A stretch of 64,000 nt of DNA from an uncultured Oscillospiraceae bacterium (GCA_905193225.1 CAJJNV010000006.1:1-64000); one strand, 5' to 3'; positions 21,288 to 30,919 are shown, counted from the stretch's first letter. Notes: generated by a model from the sequence alone, not told the origin. Numbers and translations: made by a program.

Positions 21288-23387
21288 ATGCCAAGACAAG
21301 TATCACTTGAAATGACCAGAAATATTGGCATTATGGCCCATATCGACGCCGGTAAAACAACTACCAGCGAGCGCATACTTTACTATACCGGAATTAACCA
21401 TAAGATCGGTGAGGTTCACGACGGTGCCGCCACCATGGACTGGATGGAGCAGGAGCAGGAGAGAGGTATAACCATTACCTCGGCTGCTACCACCTGTTTC
21501 TGGAAACCCAGCTATGCCAAGGACAAGTACCGCATCAACATCATTGACACCCCCGGCCACGTTGACTTCACCGCTGAAGTTGAGCGTTCGCTCCGCGTGC
21601 TGGACGGTTCGGTAACGGTTCTTTGCGCTAAGGGCGGCGTTGAGCCCCAGTCGGAAACCGTATGGCGCCAGGCCGATAAATACAAGGTTCCCCGTATGGT
21701 CTATGTTAATAAGATGGACATTATGGGTGCCAACTTCTATCATGTTCTCGATATGATGCACACCAGACTCAAGTGCAACGCTGTGCCCATCCAGCTGCCC
21801 ATAGGCGCCGAGGATGAATTCAAGGGTCTTATCGACCTTGTTGAAATGAAGGCATACATTTACACAAACGATCTGGGAACCGACATCAATGTTACCGATA
21901 TCCCCGATGATATGAAAGAGATTGCTCAGAAATATCACGAGGAAATGATGGAACACGTTGCCGAGCAGGACGAAGAACTGCTTGAGAAATATCTCAACGG
22001 TGACGAGATCTCCATCCCCGAGATCAAAAGATGCATCCGCAAATCCACCATCGCCAATCAGATGGTTCCTGTTGTTTGCGGAACATCCTACCGCAACAAG
22101 GGCGTTCAGAAGCTTCTCGACGCTATTGTTGACTATATGCCCGCCCCCACCGATGTTCCCTCTATTAAGGGAATCGATCCCCGCACCGACGAGGAAGTTG
22201 AGCGTCACAGCTCGGACAGCGAACCTTTCGCTGCTCTTGCCTTTAAGATCGCGGCCGATCCCTTTGTCGGAAAGCTCTGCTTCTTCCGCGTATATTCGGG
22301 AACTCTTAAGGCAGGCTCGACCGTTTACAACTCCTGCAAGAGAGGCAGCGAGCGTATCGGCCGTATTCTTCAGATGCACAGTAACCACCGTCAGGATATT
22401 GAGGAGTGCTATGCAGGCGACATTGCTGCAGCGGTAGGCCTTAAGAACACCACCACCGGTGATACACTCTGCAATCAGAATCATCCCGTTATCCTTGAAT
22501 CAATGGAATTCCCCGAGCCGGTTATCCGCGTGGCTATCGAGCCCAAGACCAAGGCCGGTCAGGAGAAAATGGGCATTGCTCTTCAGAAGCTGGCCGAGGA
22601 GGATCCTACCTTCAAATGCTACACCGACGAAGAGACCGGACAAACCATCATCGCCGGAATGGGCGAGCTTCATCTTGAGATCATCGTCGACAGAATGATG
22701 CGCGAGTTCCATGTTGAAGCAAATGTCGGTAAGCCCCAGGTTGCTTACAAGGAAACCATCCGTCAGGAAGCTACTTCCGACACCAAATTTGCCCGCCAGA
22801 GCGGTGGTCACGGTCAGTACGGTCACGTTAAGATCAAGATCGAGCCCAACCCCGGCAAGGGCTATGAGTTCGTCAACGCCATCACCGGCGGTGTTATTCC
22901 CAAGGAATACATCCCCGCAGTCGATGCAGGTATCCAGGGAGCTATGCAGACCGGCGTACTTGCAGGCTATCCGGTAGTTGACGTTAAGGTCACACTGTTC
23001 GACGGTTCTTATCACGAGGTCGACTCTTCGGAAATGGCCTTTAAGATGGCCGGTTCTATGGCATTTAAGGATGCCTGCAAAAAGGCCAATCCCGCATTTA
23101 TGGAGCCGATTATGAAGGTTACGGTCGTCATTCCCGACGAATACATGGGCGATGTTATCGGCGACCTTAACTCCCGCCGCGGTATGATCATGGGCACCGA
23201 GACCGAAAACGGCACCACCGAGGTGCACGCTCAGGTTCCGCTGTCCGAAATGTTCGGTTACGCCACAGCTATGCGTTCCAAGACCCAGGGCCGCGGACAG
23301 TATAGCATGGAGCCTGATGAATACAAAGAAGTTCCCAAGAGCATCGCCGAACAGATCATCAGCAATTCTGCGAAGAAGGACGACTAA
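21288..23387 (+). CDS. fusA: Elongation factor G
   Basis: 699 residues. GTPase that drives translocation. G1 AHIDAGKTTTSERIL, switch II DTPGHVDFTAEVERSLRVLD, G4 NKMD; domain IV region GGHGQYGHVKIKIEP and the end region AEQIISNSAKKDD. AAAGGAGG stands before the ATG. Switch I and fusidic acid-pocket regions look ordinary. The third gene of the str cluster, followed by tuf with its own promoter. Confidence 0.97.
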   Translation: MPRQVSLEMTRNIGIMAHIDAGKTTTSERILYYTGINHKIGEVHDGAATMDWMEQEQERGITITSAATTCFWKPSYAKDKYRINIIDTPGHVDFTAEVERSLRVLDGSVTVLCAKGGVEPQSETVWRQADKYKVPRMVYVNKMDIMGANFYHVLDMMHTRLKCNAVPIQLPIGAEDEFKGLIDLVEMKAYIYTNDLGTDINVTDIPDDMKEIAQKYHEEMMEHVAEQDEELLEKYLNGDEISIPEIKRCIRKSTIANQMVPVVCGTSYRNKGVQKLLDAIVDYMPAPTDVPSIKGIDPRTDEEVERHSSDSEPFAALAFKIAADPFVGKLCFFRVYSGTLKAGSTVYNSCKRGSERIGRILQMHSNHRQDIEECYAGDIAAAVGLKNTTTGDTLCNQNHPVILESMEFPEPVIRVAIEPKTKAGQEKMGIALQKLAEEDPTFKCYTDEETGQTIIAGMGELHLEIIVDRMMREFHVEANVGKPQVAYKETIRQEATSDTKFARQSGGHGQYGHVKIKIEPNPGKGYEFVNAITGGVIPKEYIPAVDAGIQGAMQTGVLAGYPVVDVKVTLFDGSYHEVDSSEMAFKMAGSMAFKDACKKANPAFMEPIMKVTVVIPDEYMGDVIGDLNSRRGMIMGTETENGTTEVHAQVPLSEMFGYATAMRSKTQGRGQYSMEPDEYKEVPKSIAEQIISNSAKKDD

Positions 23388-23424
23388 GGTCGAAGGGCAT
23401 TTTCAACTTTTTGTTGAAATAGAC

Positions 23425-23453
23425 TTGCATTTTTTCGCGATTGTTGGTAAAAT
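23425..23453 (+). promoter_or_regulatory. Promoter of tuf
   Basis: TTGCAT (23425-23430), 17-bp spacer, TAAAAT (23448-23453), 67 bp before the tuf start. A small stem TTTCAAC/GTTGAAA (23401-23419) precedes it and may end fusA transcription in part. Confidence 0.6.
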
Positions 23454-23519
23454 AATAAAAAACAGCAATGCTGTAACTATTTGAACAATTCGTTCGTTTA
23501 ATAAAAGGAGGAAATCCCA

Positions 23520-24725
23520 ATGGCAAAAGAAAAATTTGACAGATCCAAACCCCACGTAAACATTGGTACTATCGGCCACGTTGACCACGGTAAGACCACC
23601 CTTACCGCCGCCATCACCAAGACCCTTTCCAAACTCGGTCTTGCTGAGAAGGTCGACTTTGAAAACATCGACAAGGCTCCCGAAGAGAGAGAACGCGGAA
23701 TTACCATCAACACCGCTCACGTTGAGTATCAGACCGAAAAACGTCACTATGCTCACGTTGACTGCCCCGGCCATGCCGACTACATCAAAAACATGATCAC
23801 CGGTGCTGCTCAGATGGACGGCGCTATCCTTGTTATCGCCGCTACCGACGGTCCTATGGCTCAGACCAGAGAGCATCTTCTTCTCGCCCGTCAGGTTGGT
23901 GTTCCGTCGATCGTTGTTTTCATGAACAAATGCGATCAGGTTGACGATCCCGAGCTTCTCGATCTCGTAGAGATGGAGATCCGCGAGGTTCTCAGCGAGT
24001 ATGACTTCCCCGGCGATGATACCCCCATCATCCGCGGTTCTGCTCTTAAGGCTCTCGAATACAACGGTGACGATCCCGCAAACGCTCCCGAGACTCAGTG
24101 CATTATTGAGCTCATGAAGGCTGTTGACGAGTTCATCCCCACCCCCGATCGTAAAGCTGATCAGCCCTTCCTTATGCCTGTTGAGGACGTTATGACCATC
24201 TCCGGCCGTGGTACTGTTGCTACCGGTCGTGTTGAGCGTGGTACCCTTAAGGTCGGCGAGGAAGTTGAAATCGTTGGTCTTACCGAGGAGAAGAGAAAGG
24301 TCGTTTGCACCGGTCTCGAAATGTTCCGTAAGTCCCTCGACGAGGCTATGGCCGGTGATAACATCGGTGCTCTGCTTCGCGGCGTACAGCGCAACGAGAT
24401 CGAGCGCGGACAGGTTCTCTCCAAGCCCGGCTCCATTCATCCCCACACCAAATTCCGCGGCCAGGTTTACGTTCTGTCCAAGGAAGAGGGCGGCCGTCAT
24501 ACCCCCTTCTTCAACAACTATCGTCCCCAGTTCTATTTCCGCACCACCGACGTTACCGGTACCATCACTCTTGATGACGGTGTAGAAATGTGTATGCCCG
24601 GAGATAACGTTGAGATCAATGTTGAACTCATCACTCCTATCGCCATCGAGGAAGGCCTCCGCTTCGCTATCCGTGAAGGCGGCCACACCGTAGGATCGGG
24701 CGTTGTTACCAAGATCTCCGAGTAA
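23520..24725 (+). CDS. tuf: Elongation factor Tu
   Basis: 401 residues. GTPase that delivers aminoacyl-tRNA. GHVDHGKTTLTAAIT, DCPGHADYIKNM, NKCD, and the three-domain layout to the C-terminal VGSGVVTKISE. AAAGGAGG eight bases before ATG. Codon use is strongly biased to a few codons (GTT, CGT/CGC, GAG), as expected for a highly expressed gene. Confidence 0.98.
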   Translation: MAKEKFDRSKPHVNIGTIGHVDHGKTTLTAAITKTLSKLGLAEKVDFENIDKAPEERERGITINTAHVEYQTEKRHYAHVDCPGHADYIKNMITGAAQMDGAILVIAATDGPMAQTREHLLLARQVGVPSIVVFMNKCDQVDDPELLDLVEMEIREVLSEYDFPGDDTPIIRGSALKALEYNGDDPANAPETQCIIELMKAVDEFIPTPDRKADQPFLMPVEDVMTISGRGTVATGRVERGTLKVGEEVEIVGLTEEKRKVVCTGLEMFRKSLDEAMAGDNIGALLRGVQRNEIERGQVLSKPGSIHPHTKFRGQVYVLSKEEGGRHTPFFNNYRPQFYFRTTDVTGTITLDDGVEMCMPGDNVEINVELITPIAIEEGLRFAIREGGHTVGSGVVTKISE

Positions 24726-24751
24726 TTTATTTTACCTTTTCAATTTAATAT

Positions 24752-24917
24752 GTTTCGGGGCGGGGTGAAATTCCCCACCGACGGTAATGCGGCAATGTTT
24801 TGGAATGTTGTGCTGTGATTTCATGCGGCGCCTTTCCTGTGCAGCCGACGAGCCCGTGAGCGAAAGCAGATTTGGTGAGATCCCAAAGCCGACGGTACAG
24901 TCCGGATGAGAGAAACA
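24752..24917 (+). ncRNA. FMN riboswitch (RFN element)
   Basis: The conserved blocks are all visible: TTCGGGGCGGGGTGAAATTC at the 5' side, CCCCACCGACGGTAA, AGCCCGTGAGCG, GATTTGGTGAGATCCCAAAG, GCCGACGGTACAGTCCGGAT and GAGAGAA. It binds FMN and lies before a terminator hairpin (24938-24968) and the riboflavin transporter gene ribU, so FMN should turn ribU off by early termination. Strong match; the helix boundaries were judged by eye. Confidence 0.95.
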
Positions 24918-24937
24918 CTTATTGAAACCTTTTAAAG

Positions 24938-24968
24938 GGCTCCGTGATTTTTTCGCGGAGCCTTTTTT
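24938..24968 (+). terminator. Regulated terminator of the FMN riboswitch
   Basis: GGCTCCG (24938-24944) pairs with CGGAGCC (24956-24962), followed by six T. It lies 21 bp after the aptamer and about 80 bp before the ribU start codon, where the expression platform should be. Confidence 0.85.
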
Positions 24969-25045
24969 CGGCTTTGATTTGTGCTCATTGTCTCGTTTAT
25001 TTATGTTGTTCCTTTATGAGAAAATTATTGAAAGAAGTGTCCTTT

Positions 25046-25666
25046 ATGAGTACAAAAAACAACATTAAAATCCGCTATCTCGTTTTCACCGCCGTTTTTT
25101 CGGCCATTTCGGTGGTGCTTATGTATCTTGAAATTTCAATTCCCATTGTGCCGAGCTTTATTAAATTCGATTTTTCCGATCTTCCGGCTCTTATCTGCTC
25201 CTTTGCCTTCGGCCCCCTTTACGGCGTGCTGGTTTGTCTGCTTAAAAACCTTTTGCACCTTTTTGCCAGCCAATCGGCCTTTATCGGCGAGCTTGCAAAC
25301 TTTTTGATGGGCTCGATTTTTGCCCTTGCGGCGGGCACCTTTTATAAATTCCACAAAACCCGCGGGGGAGCGGTGATGTCTTCGGTCGTTGCCTCCTTTT
25401 CCATGGGCGTGCTGAGCCTTCCCATAAATTATTTTGTGATTTACCCGCTTTACTATAAGGTGCTCGGGCTTCCGCAGGAGGCTATTCTCGGGATGTACAA
25501 GGCTCTTGTGCCCTCGGTAAACAGCATTTTCGGCGCCCTTTGCCTTTTCAATCTGCCCTTTACAATCTGCAAGGGACTTATCGTTTCGCTCATTGCGTTT
25601 TTCATCTATAAGCCCCTGTCTCCTCTGCTTAAATACGGCCGCAAAAACAAGCCTGCGGAGTTTTAA
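25046..25666 (+). CDS. ribU: ECF riboflavin transporter S component
   Basis: 206 residues, six predicted membrane helices. Substrate-binding subunit of an energy-coupling factor transporter for riboflavin; the shared ECF A/A'/T module is not in the window. KFDFSDLPALICSFAFGPLYGVLV and the GELANFLMG segment are RibU hallmarks. ATG 25046 (MSTKNNIKIRYLVF) is chosen over an ATG at 24944, which lies inside the terminator hairpin. The FMN riboswitch upstream supports riboflavin as the substrate. Confidence 0.92.
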   Translation: MSTKNNIKIRYLVFTAVFSAISVVLMYLEISIPIVPSFIKFDFSDLPALICSFAFGPLYGVLVCLLKNLLHLFASQSAFIGELANFLMGSIFALAAGTFYKFHKTRGGAVMSSVVASFSMGVLSLPINYFVIYPLYYKVLGLPQEAILGMYKALVPSVNSIFGALCLFNLPFTICKGLIVSLIAFFIYKPLSPLLKYGRKNKPAEF

Positions 25667-25717
25667 GAGGGAAAAAGCCTTAACAGAAAACAAAACGGAG
25701 CATTGACCCCGTTTTTC

Positions 25718-25750
25718 GCCCCTTGCCGAGAAATACGGCAGGGGCTTTGC
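25718..25750 (+). terminator. Terminator after ribU
   Basis: GCCCCTTGCCG (25718-25728) pairs with CGGCAGGGGC (25736-25745) with one bulged base, followed by TTTGCTTT. Confidence 0.65.
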
Positions 25751-25798
25751 TTTGCCGCCGAATTTGAAAATGTGCGCATTGACGGAAGTTTCCTCATT

Positions 25799-25900
25799 AT
25801 AGGAAGCCTTACTACCCCTCGGTCTCGGCGAGGCCGAGCCGGTTTCCGCATCTTGGGGCGTCACGAGCCAAGTGTGGGTTTTCAGGGCTGTGCATTGACG
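25799..25900 (+). repeat. Dispersed intergenic repeat family C, copy 2
   Basis: Best partner of 1041-1145. Contains GTCTCGGCGAGGCCGAG, a hairpin absent as such from copy 1, then TCTTGGGGCGTCACGAG and the GCTGTGCATTGACG end. It fills most of the 380-bp gap between ribU and purB; the rest of that gap is the ribU terminator and the purB promoter. Confidence 0.55.
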
Positions 25901-25979
25901 GGGACGCCGCGGGGTGGCGGTTATATCATTTTAATATGTCGGTTTTTTCTGAATCAGATCGGATTTATGACATTTGCTA

Positions 25980-26008
25980 TTGAATTAATAAAGCGGCTAT
26001 GGTATAAT
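25980..26008 (+). promoter_or_regulatory. Promoter of purB
   Basis: TTGAAT (25980-25985), 17-bp spacer, TATAAT (26003-26008), 40 bp before the ATG of purB. No PurBox or purine riboswitch is visible in the short leader. Confidence 0.75.
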
Positions 26009-26047
26009 ATTTTGCGAATGATAATTTTTTGTTTGTAGGTGTGATTT

Positions 26048-27481
26048 ATGAGCAAATCGGTTTACGAAAGCCCCCTTAATTCCCGCTATGCCGGCGATGA
26101 AATGAAATACATATTTTCACCGGACCGCAAATTCTCGGCATGGAGACAGCTTTGGGTGGCCCTTGCCGAGAGTGAAAAGGAGCTTGGACTGGACATTTCC
26201 GATGAACAGATCGAGGAAATGAAGGCCCACATATACGACATCAACTATGATGTAGCCGCAAGGGAAGAAAAAATCTGCCGACATGATGTTATGGCTCACG
26301 TGCATGCCTTTGGTGAGCAGTGCAAAATAGCCAAGCCCATTATCCATCTCGGCGCCACATCCTGCTATGTGGGAGACAATACCGACGTCATCATTATGCA
26401 CGAGGCTCTTGAGGTTGTAAGAAAGAAACTTATCAACGTCATAAATTCCCTCTGCGATTTCGCCGAAAAATATAAAGACCTTCCCACCCTTGGATTCACC
26501 CATTTTCAACCGGCTCAGCTGACCACCGTCGGCAAAAGAGCTACCCTTTGGATACAGGATCTTGTTATGGATCTCGAATGTATCGACGCTCAGCTTGAAA
26601 AGAAAAAGCTGCTGGGCTGCAAGGGAACCACCGGCACACAGGCGAGCTTTTTGGAACTTTTCTCTGGGGATGTTGAAAAGGTCAGAAAGCTTGATGATCT
26701 CATTGCAAAAAAAATGGGTTATACCGATGTTTTCGCCGTATCGGGACAGACATACACGCGAAAGCTGGACAGTCAGATGCTTTTCCTGCTTTCGGGAATT
26801 GCCCAATCGGCCCATAAATTCAGCAACGACATACGCCTTCTTCAGAATTTAAAAGAGATTGAGGAGCCTTTCGCCAAGGGCCAGATCGGCTCGTCGGCCA
26901 TGGCTTATAAACGCAATCCCATGCGCAGCGAGCGTATGGCTTCCCTTGCAAGATACGTCATCGCCGATACAATGAATCCCATGATGACCGCTTCCGAGCA
27001 ATGGTTTGAGCGCACGCTGGACGATTCGGCCAATAAGCGCATCAGCGTTCCCGAGGCATTCCTCGCAACAGACGCGATTTTAAATATATATCTCAACATT
27101 TCCGACGGGCTTGTGGTTTATGACAAGATGATCGAAAAGCACATTGCCGCCGAACTTCCCTTTATGGCCACCGAAAATATCCTTATGGACGCCGTGCTTG
27201 CGGGAGGGGACAGGCAGGATCTTCACGAAAAAATCAGAGTCTATTCCATGCAGGCGGGGGAGCAGGTCAAGGTTTACGGCAAGGAGAACGACCTTTTGAC
27301 CCGCATACTTAATGATCCCTCCTTTTGCCTTACCGAGCAGAAGCTTAAAGAAAGCCTCGATCCTAAAAAATATGTCGGTATTGCACCCATCCAAACGGCC
27401 GAGTATGTGGAGTTTGTGAGGAAAAGCATTATTGCACCGAACAAGGATGTGCTCGGGGAAACATCAGAACTGAGCGTTTGA
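26048..27481 (+). CDS. purB: Adenylosuccinate lyase
   Basis: 477 residues. Splits SAICAR and adenylosuccinate in purine synthesis. The fumarase-superfamily signature GSSAMAYKRNPMRSE is at about 281-295; HLGATSCYVGDN and GFTHFQPAQLTTVGKR supply the active-site histidine regions. Start ATG with AGGTGTGA upstream. It lies directly before purA, so the two AMP-branch enzymes are adjacent; the other purine genes are elsewhere. Confidence 0.96.
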   Translation: MSKSVYESPLNSRYAGDEMKYIFSPDRKFSAWRQLWVALAESEKELGLDISDEQIEEMKAHIYDINYDVAAREEKICRHDVMAHVHAFGEQCKIAKPIIHLGATSCYVGDNTDVIIMHEALEVVRKKLINVINSLCDFAEKYKDLPTLGFTHFQPAQLTTVGKRATLWIQDLVMDLECIDAQLEKKKLLGCKGTTGTQASFLELFSGDVEKVRKLDDLIAKKMGYTDVFAVSGQTYTRKLDSQMLFLLSGIAQSAHKFSNDIRLLQNLKEIEEPFAKGQIGSSAMAYKRNPMRSERMASLARYVIADTMNPMMTASEQWFERTLDDSANKRISVPEAFLATDAILNIYLNISDGLVVYDKMIEKHIAAELPFMATENILMDAVLAGGDRQDLHEKIRVYSMQAGEQVKVYGKENDLLTRILNDPSFCLTEQKLKESLDPKKYVGIAPIQTAEYVEFVRKSIIAPNKDVLGETSELSV

Positions 27482-27574
27482 GCAGAAAGATGATTTTCTT
27501 ATCTGCAATTATTCCGTATATCTTGCCTTAAGGGCTTTTATAAAAATTTTAAAATTTTAAAGGATTGATGAAAA

Positions 27575-28846
27575 ATGGTACGAGCAATAGTTGGTGCAAA
27601 CTGGGGCGACGAAGGTAAGGGTAAAATTACCGATATGTTCGCCGCAAAATCCGACATTGTTGTCCGCTTTCAGGGCGGCGCAAACGCCGGTCACACCATC
27701 ATAAACGACAAGGGTAAAACCGTCCTTCACCTGCTCCCCTCGGGAGTCTGCTATGACCACATTGTCAATGTCATCGGAAACGGTGTGGCTCTTAATGTTC
27801 CCACCTTTATAAATGAGCTTAATATGCTCAAGGAAAAGGGAATAGACCCTAAAATTCTCATTTCCGAGCGAGCTCAGATGGTTATGCCTTACCACGTGCT
27901 TTTCGACCAGTATGAGGAGGAACGCCTTAAGGGTAAGTCCTTCGGCTCGACCAAATCGGGCATCGCACCCTTCTATTCGGATAAATATGCCAAGATCGGT
28001 ATTCCGGTCTGCGAGCTTTTCTATCCCGAGCGTCTGAGGGAACGCCTGGCCTCGGTTCTCGAAGTCAAAAACCTGCTGCTTACCCACCTTTATCATAAGC
28101 CTACACTTTCGGTGGACGAGATTTTCGACACCCTTATGGAATATAAATCCCAGATCGAGCCTTATGTCTGCAACACCTTTGCATATCTCCAGAAGGCTCA
28201 GGATGAGGGAAAAAACATTCTGCTTGAGGGTCAGCTGGGTTCGCTTAAGGATCCCGATTTCGGTATTTATCCCTTTACGACCTCTTCCCACACGGTGGCC
28301 GGATACGGTGCCATCGGCGCAGGTATCGCACCCTATAACATTAAGGAAATTGTGACCGTCGTTAAGGCATATTCCAGTGCCGTCGGCGCAGGCCCATTTG
28401 TCAGCGAGATGTTCGGCGAGCAGGCCGACGAGCTTCGCCGACGCGGAGGAGACAGCGGAGAGTTTGGCGCAACCACCGGCCGTCCCAGAAGAATGGGCTG
28501 GTTTGATGCAGTGGCCACGAGATACGGCTGCCGCGCTCAGGGAGCTACCAATGTGGCTCTCACCGTACTCGATGCCCTCGGATACCTTGACGAGCTTAAA
28601 ATCTGCGTAGGATACGACATCAACGGCACCGTTACAAAGGATTTCCCGGTTAACGCCAAGCTTGAGATCGCAAAGCCGGTATACATCACTCTTCCCGGTT
28701 GGAAGACCGACATCAGGGGAATCAAAAATTTCGACGATCTGCCCGAAAACTGCAAAAATTATGTGGAGACCATCGAAAAGGAGATCGGTGTGCACATCGG
28801 CATTGTTACCAATGGCCCTAAGAGAGAGGAATTTATTCTCAGATAA
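27575..28846 (+). CDS. purA: Adenylosuccinate synthetase
   Basis: 423 residues. Joins IMP and aspartate using GTP. The N-terminal NWGDEGKGKITD P-loop and QGGANAGHTI (with the catalytic His) are canonical, as is TTGRPRRMGWFDAVATRYG. The middle block, usually EGAQGxxLDIDxGTYPxVTSSN, reads EGQLGSLKDPDFGIYPFTTS followed by SH, so it belongs to a divergent branch. AAAGGATTG precedes the ATG, 93 bp after purB; probably one transcript with it. Confidence 0.94.
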   Translation: MVRAIVGANWGDEGKGKITDMFAAKSDIVVRFQGGANAGHTIINDKGKTVLHLLPSGVCYDHIVNVIGNGVALNVPTFINELNMLKEKGIDPKILISERAQMVMPYHVLFDQYEEERLKGKSFGSTKSGIAPFYSDKYAKIGIPVCELFYPERLRERLASVLEVKNLLLTHLYHKPTLSVDEIFDTLMEYKSQIEPYVCNTFAYLQKAQDEGKNILLEGQLGSLKDPDFGIYPFTTSSHTVAGYGAIGAGIAPYNIKEIVTVVKAYSSAVGAGPFVSEMFGEQADELRRRGGDSGEFGATTGRPRRMGWFDAVATRYGCRAQGATNVALTVLDALGYLDELKICVGYDINGTVTKDFPVNAKLEIAKPVYITLPGWKTDIRGIKNFDDLPENCKNYVETIEKEIGVHIGIVTNGPKREEFILR

Positions 28847-28884
28847 GGCGATTTTGCGTAGTTTTCAGAAAAAAGATAAAATTA

Positions 28885-28915
28885 AAGGGAACGGATTTTT
28901 CCGTTCCCTTTTTTT
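28885..28915. terminator. Bidirectional terminator between purA and the ABC-F gene
   Basis: Perfect 11-bp stem AAGGGAACGGA (28885-28895) / TCCGTTCCCTT (28900-28910) with a TTTT loop. T-run follows on the plus strand and TTTAATTTT on the minus strand, so it can end both converging transcripts. Confidence 0.9.
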
Positions 28916-29002
28916 GCGGGCTTAATATTGTCGGATGGCGTGGGCACAGATTCGTGCACAATAATTTACCCTGCTGGGTTGACAGGTGGAATTTGTTTAT
29001 CA

Positions 29003-30919
29003 TTATTCCGATATTTCGTTTTCGAGGGACGAGAGGCTATCGGATGCCTGCTCCCACTGCGTAATAATCTCTTCCTCCTGCTGCTTTAATTGCTGAAGGA
29101 CGGTTGTCAGTTCAAGTATTTTTTCGTAATCGTCCGAATGGTCGGAAATTTCCTGCTCAACGGTTGCTATCTGCTCGGAAAGCTGCTCGGCTGTCTGCTC
29201 GAGACGGGAGATCTGCCCCTTAAGCTTTCGCAGATTCGATTCGTTTTGCTTGCGCTTTTTATACTGCTCTCCGCCGCTGCCAATTGGCTTTTTCTGCTTC
29301 TTTTCAGGAAGGTTATCCCTGCTGAACTGCTCGAGATAGGCATCGTAACCGCCCTTAAACTCGGCTACGCCGTTTCCCGACAGATAATAGATCCGGTCGG
29401 ACAGGCGGTTTATGAGATAGCGGTCGTGGGTAACCATTAAAACTGTTCCGTCAAAGCCCTCAATTGCATCTTCAAGCGCCTGGCGGGAGCCTATGTCAAG
29501 ATGGTTGGTTGGTTCATCGAGAATGAGAAAATTTGCACCCGACAGCATCATTTTGACTATGGCCGTTCTTGCCCGCTCGCCGCCCGACAGGGCGGATATC
29601 TTTTTAAAGACATCATCCCCCTTAAAAAGAAAGGCTGCAAGGGCGTTTCTGACCGTCGTTTGGGAAAGAGCAGGGACGCTTTTCCATACCTCTTCAAGAA
29701 CGGTGTTTTGCTCGTTAAGGCTTTCCTGGGCCTGGTCGTAATATGCGTTTTTTACCCCTATGCCGAAGGATATGTTGCCCTTTCCGGCATACTGCCCGGT
29801 TATCTGCTTTAAAAGGGTGGTCTTTCCGCAGCCGTTTGCGCCGAGCAAAAATACTCTTTCGTTTTTGTGAATCTCTATGTCCACGTTTTCGTATATTTTC
29901 TTGTCGCCGAAGGCCATACAAAGGCCGTTTGCAGTTAAAACGTCATAGGGGCAGGGAGCGTTTGCGCTGAAGGTGAATCTGACCGTTTCGATTTCCTTTT
30001 CGGGCGTTTCAAGCCGGCTTTCCAGCTTTTCAATGACCTTTTCCTTGCTTTCGGCCCGCTTGACCGATTTTTCCTTGTTCCAGCGTTTAAGCTCGGTGAC
30101 GGTTTCTTTAAGGCGGTTTATTTCCCTCATCTGGTTGTCGTAGTGCTTCTTTTCAATCTCCCGCCGTTTTTGCTTTTCGATAAGGTAGTTTGAATAGTTG
30201 CCTGAAAATACCGTTAATCGGCCGTTTTCAAGCTCGGCCGTGCGATTGGTTATTTTGTCGAGGAAATAACGGTCGTGGGAAACGACGATATAACCGCCCG
30301 AGAAGTTTTTAAGGTATTCCTCCAGCCATTCTACCGCCTTTATATCGAGATGGTTGGTAGGCTCGTCCAGCAACAAAAAATTAGCTCCCGATATAAGCAG
30401 GCAGGCAAGGCTTATTTTCGACCGCTGACCGCCGCTTAAGGTGTTTATTGGGCGGTTTATTTCCTCCTCGTTAAAGCCGAGACCTAAAAGCGCAGAACGG
30501 GCAAGACTGCGGAAAACAAGCCCTCCGTCACGTTCAAAGCCTTCCCGCAGCATCTGCTGCTTTTCGAGAAGTTCTTTGGAGGTTTCTCCCGATTCTATAC
30601 GGCTTTCCACCTCAAAAAGCTGCTGTTCGGTCTTTAAAAGGTCGGTGAAAATACCGATGGCCATAGAATAGGGTGTGGCACTTTCGTCCTTGCACAAAAA
30701 CTGCTCCATAACCCCCAGTTTCAGGGATTTGGAGCAAACGACACCGCCGCCGTCGGGCAGCTGCTCGCCGGTTATTATCTTAAAAAGAGTGGACTTGCCG
30801 GCACCGTTTGCTCCGACTAGTCCGATATGGTCTTTTTGGTCGGCTTCAAGAGAAATGCCCGAGAAAAGGGTGCTTCCGCCGAAGGCCTTGGTCAGGTTTT
30901 CAAAAGAGATAAGCGCCAT
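29003..30919 (-). CDS. ABC-F family ATPase, ribosome-associated
   Basis: 638 residues, two ABC domains and no membrane segment. Walker A GANGAGKST (36-44) and GANGCGKTT (360-368); signatures LSGGQ (161-165) and LSGGE (444-448); both Walker B boxes read LLDEPTNHLD or LILDEPTNHLD. A charged linker of about 90 residues between the domains is the P-site tRNA-interaction motif region, and the C-terminal 100 residues are a coiled coil, as in YdiF/YfmR/Uup types. ABC-F proteins act on stalled ribosomes; some give antibiotic protection, but nothing here singles out resistance. Its ATG follows the mreB stop without a gap. Confidence 0.9.
   Translation of the reverse strand: MALISFENLTKAFGGSTLFSGISLEADQKDHIGLVGANGAGKSTLFKIITGEQLPDGGGVVCSKSLKLGVMEQFLCKDESATPYSMAIGIFTDLLKTEQQLFEVESRIESGETSKELLEKQQMLREGFERDGGLVFRSLARSALLGLGFNEEEINRPINTLSGGQRSKISLACLLISGANFLLLDEPTNHLDIKAVEWLEEYLKNFSGGYIVVSHDRYFLDKITNRTAELENGRLTVFSGNYSNYLIEKQKRREIEKKHYDNQMREINRLKETVTELKRWNKEKSVKRAESKEKVIEKLESRLETPEKEIETVRFTFSANAPCPYDVLTANGLCMAFGDKKIYENVDIEIHKNERVFLLGANGCGKTTLLKQITGQYAGKGNISFGIGVKNAYYDQAQESLNEQNTVLEEVWKSVPALSQTTVRNALAAFLFKGDDVFKKISALSGGERARTAIVKMMLSGANFLILDEPTNHLDIGSRQALEDAIEGFDGTVLMVTHDRYLINRLSDRIYYLSGNGVAEFKGGYDAYLEQFSRDNLPEKKQKKPIGSGGEQYKKRKQNESNLRKLKGQISRLEQTAEQLSEQIATVEQEISDHSDDYEKILELTTVLQQLKQQEEEIITQWEQASDSLSSLENEISE

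Noticed and set aside
24944..25045. 34-codon extension of RibU at its N-terminus
   Set aside because: It begins inside the riboswitch terminator hairpin and is not part of the S-component fold.
25703..26038. 111-codon plus-strand frame between ribU and purB
   Set aside because: Covers the ribU terminator, a family C repeat and the purB promoter.
29003..30919. ABC-F protein as an antibiotic-resistance determinant
   Set aside because: It groups by layout with the housekeeping YdiF/Uup types having a long C-terminal coiled coil; no resistance-specific feature is visible.
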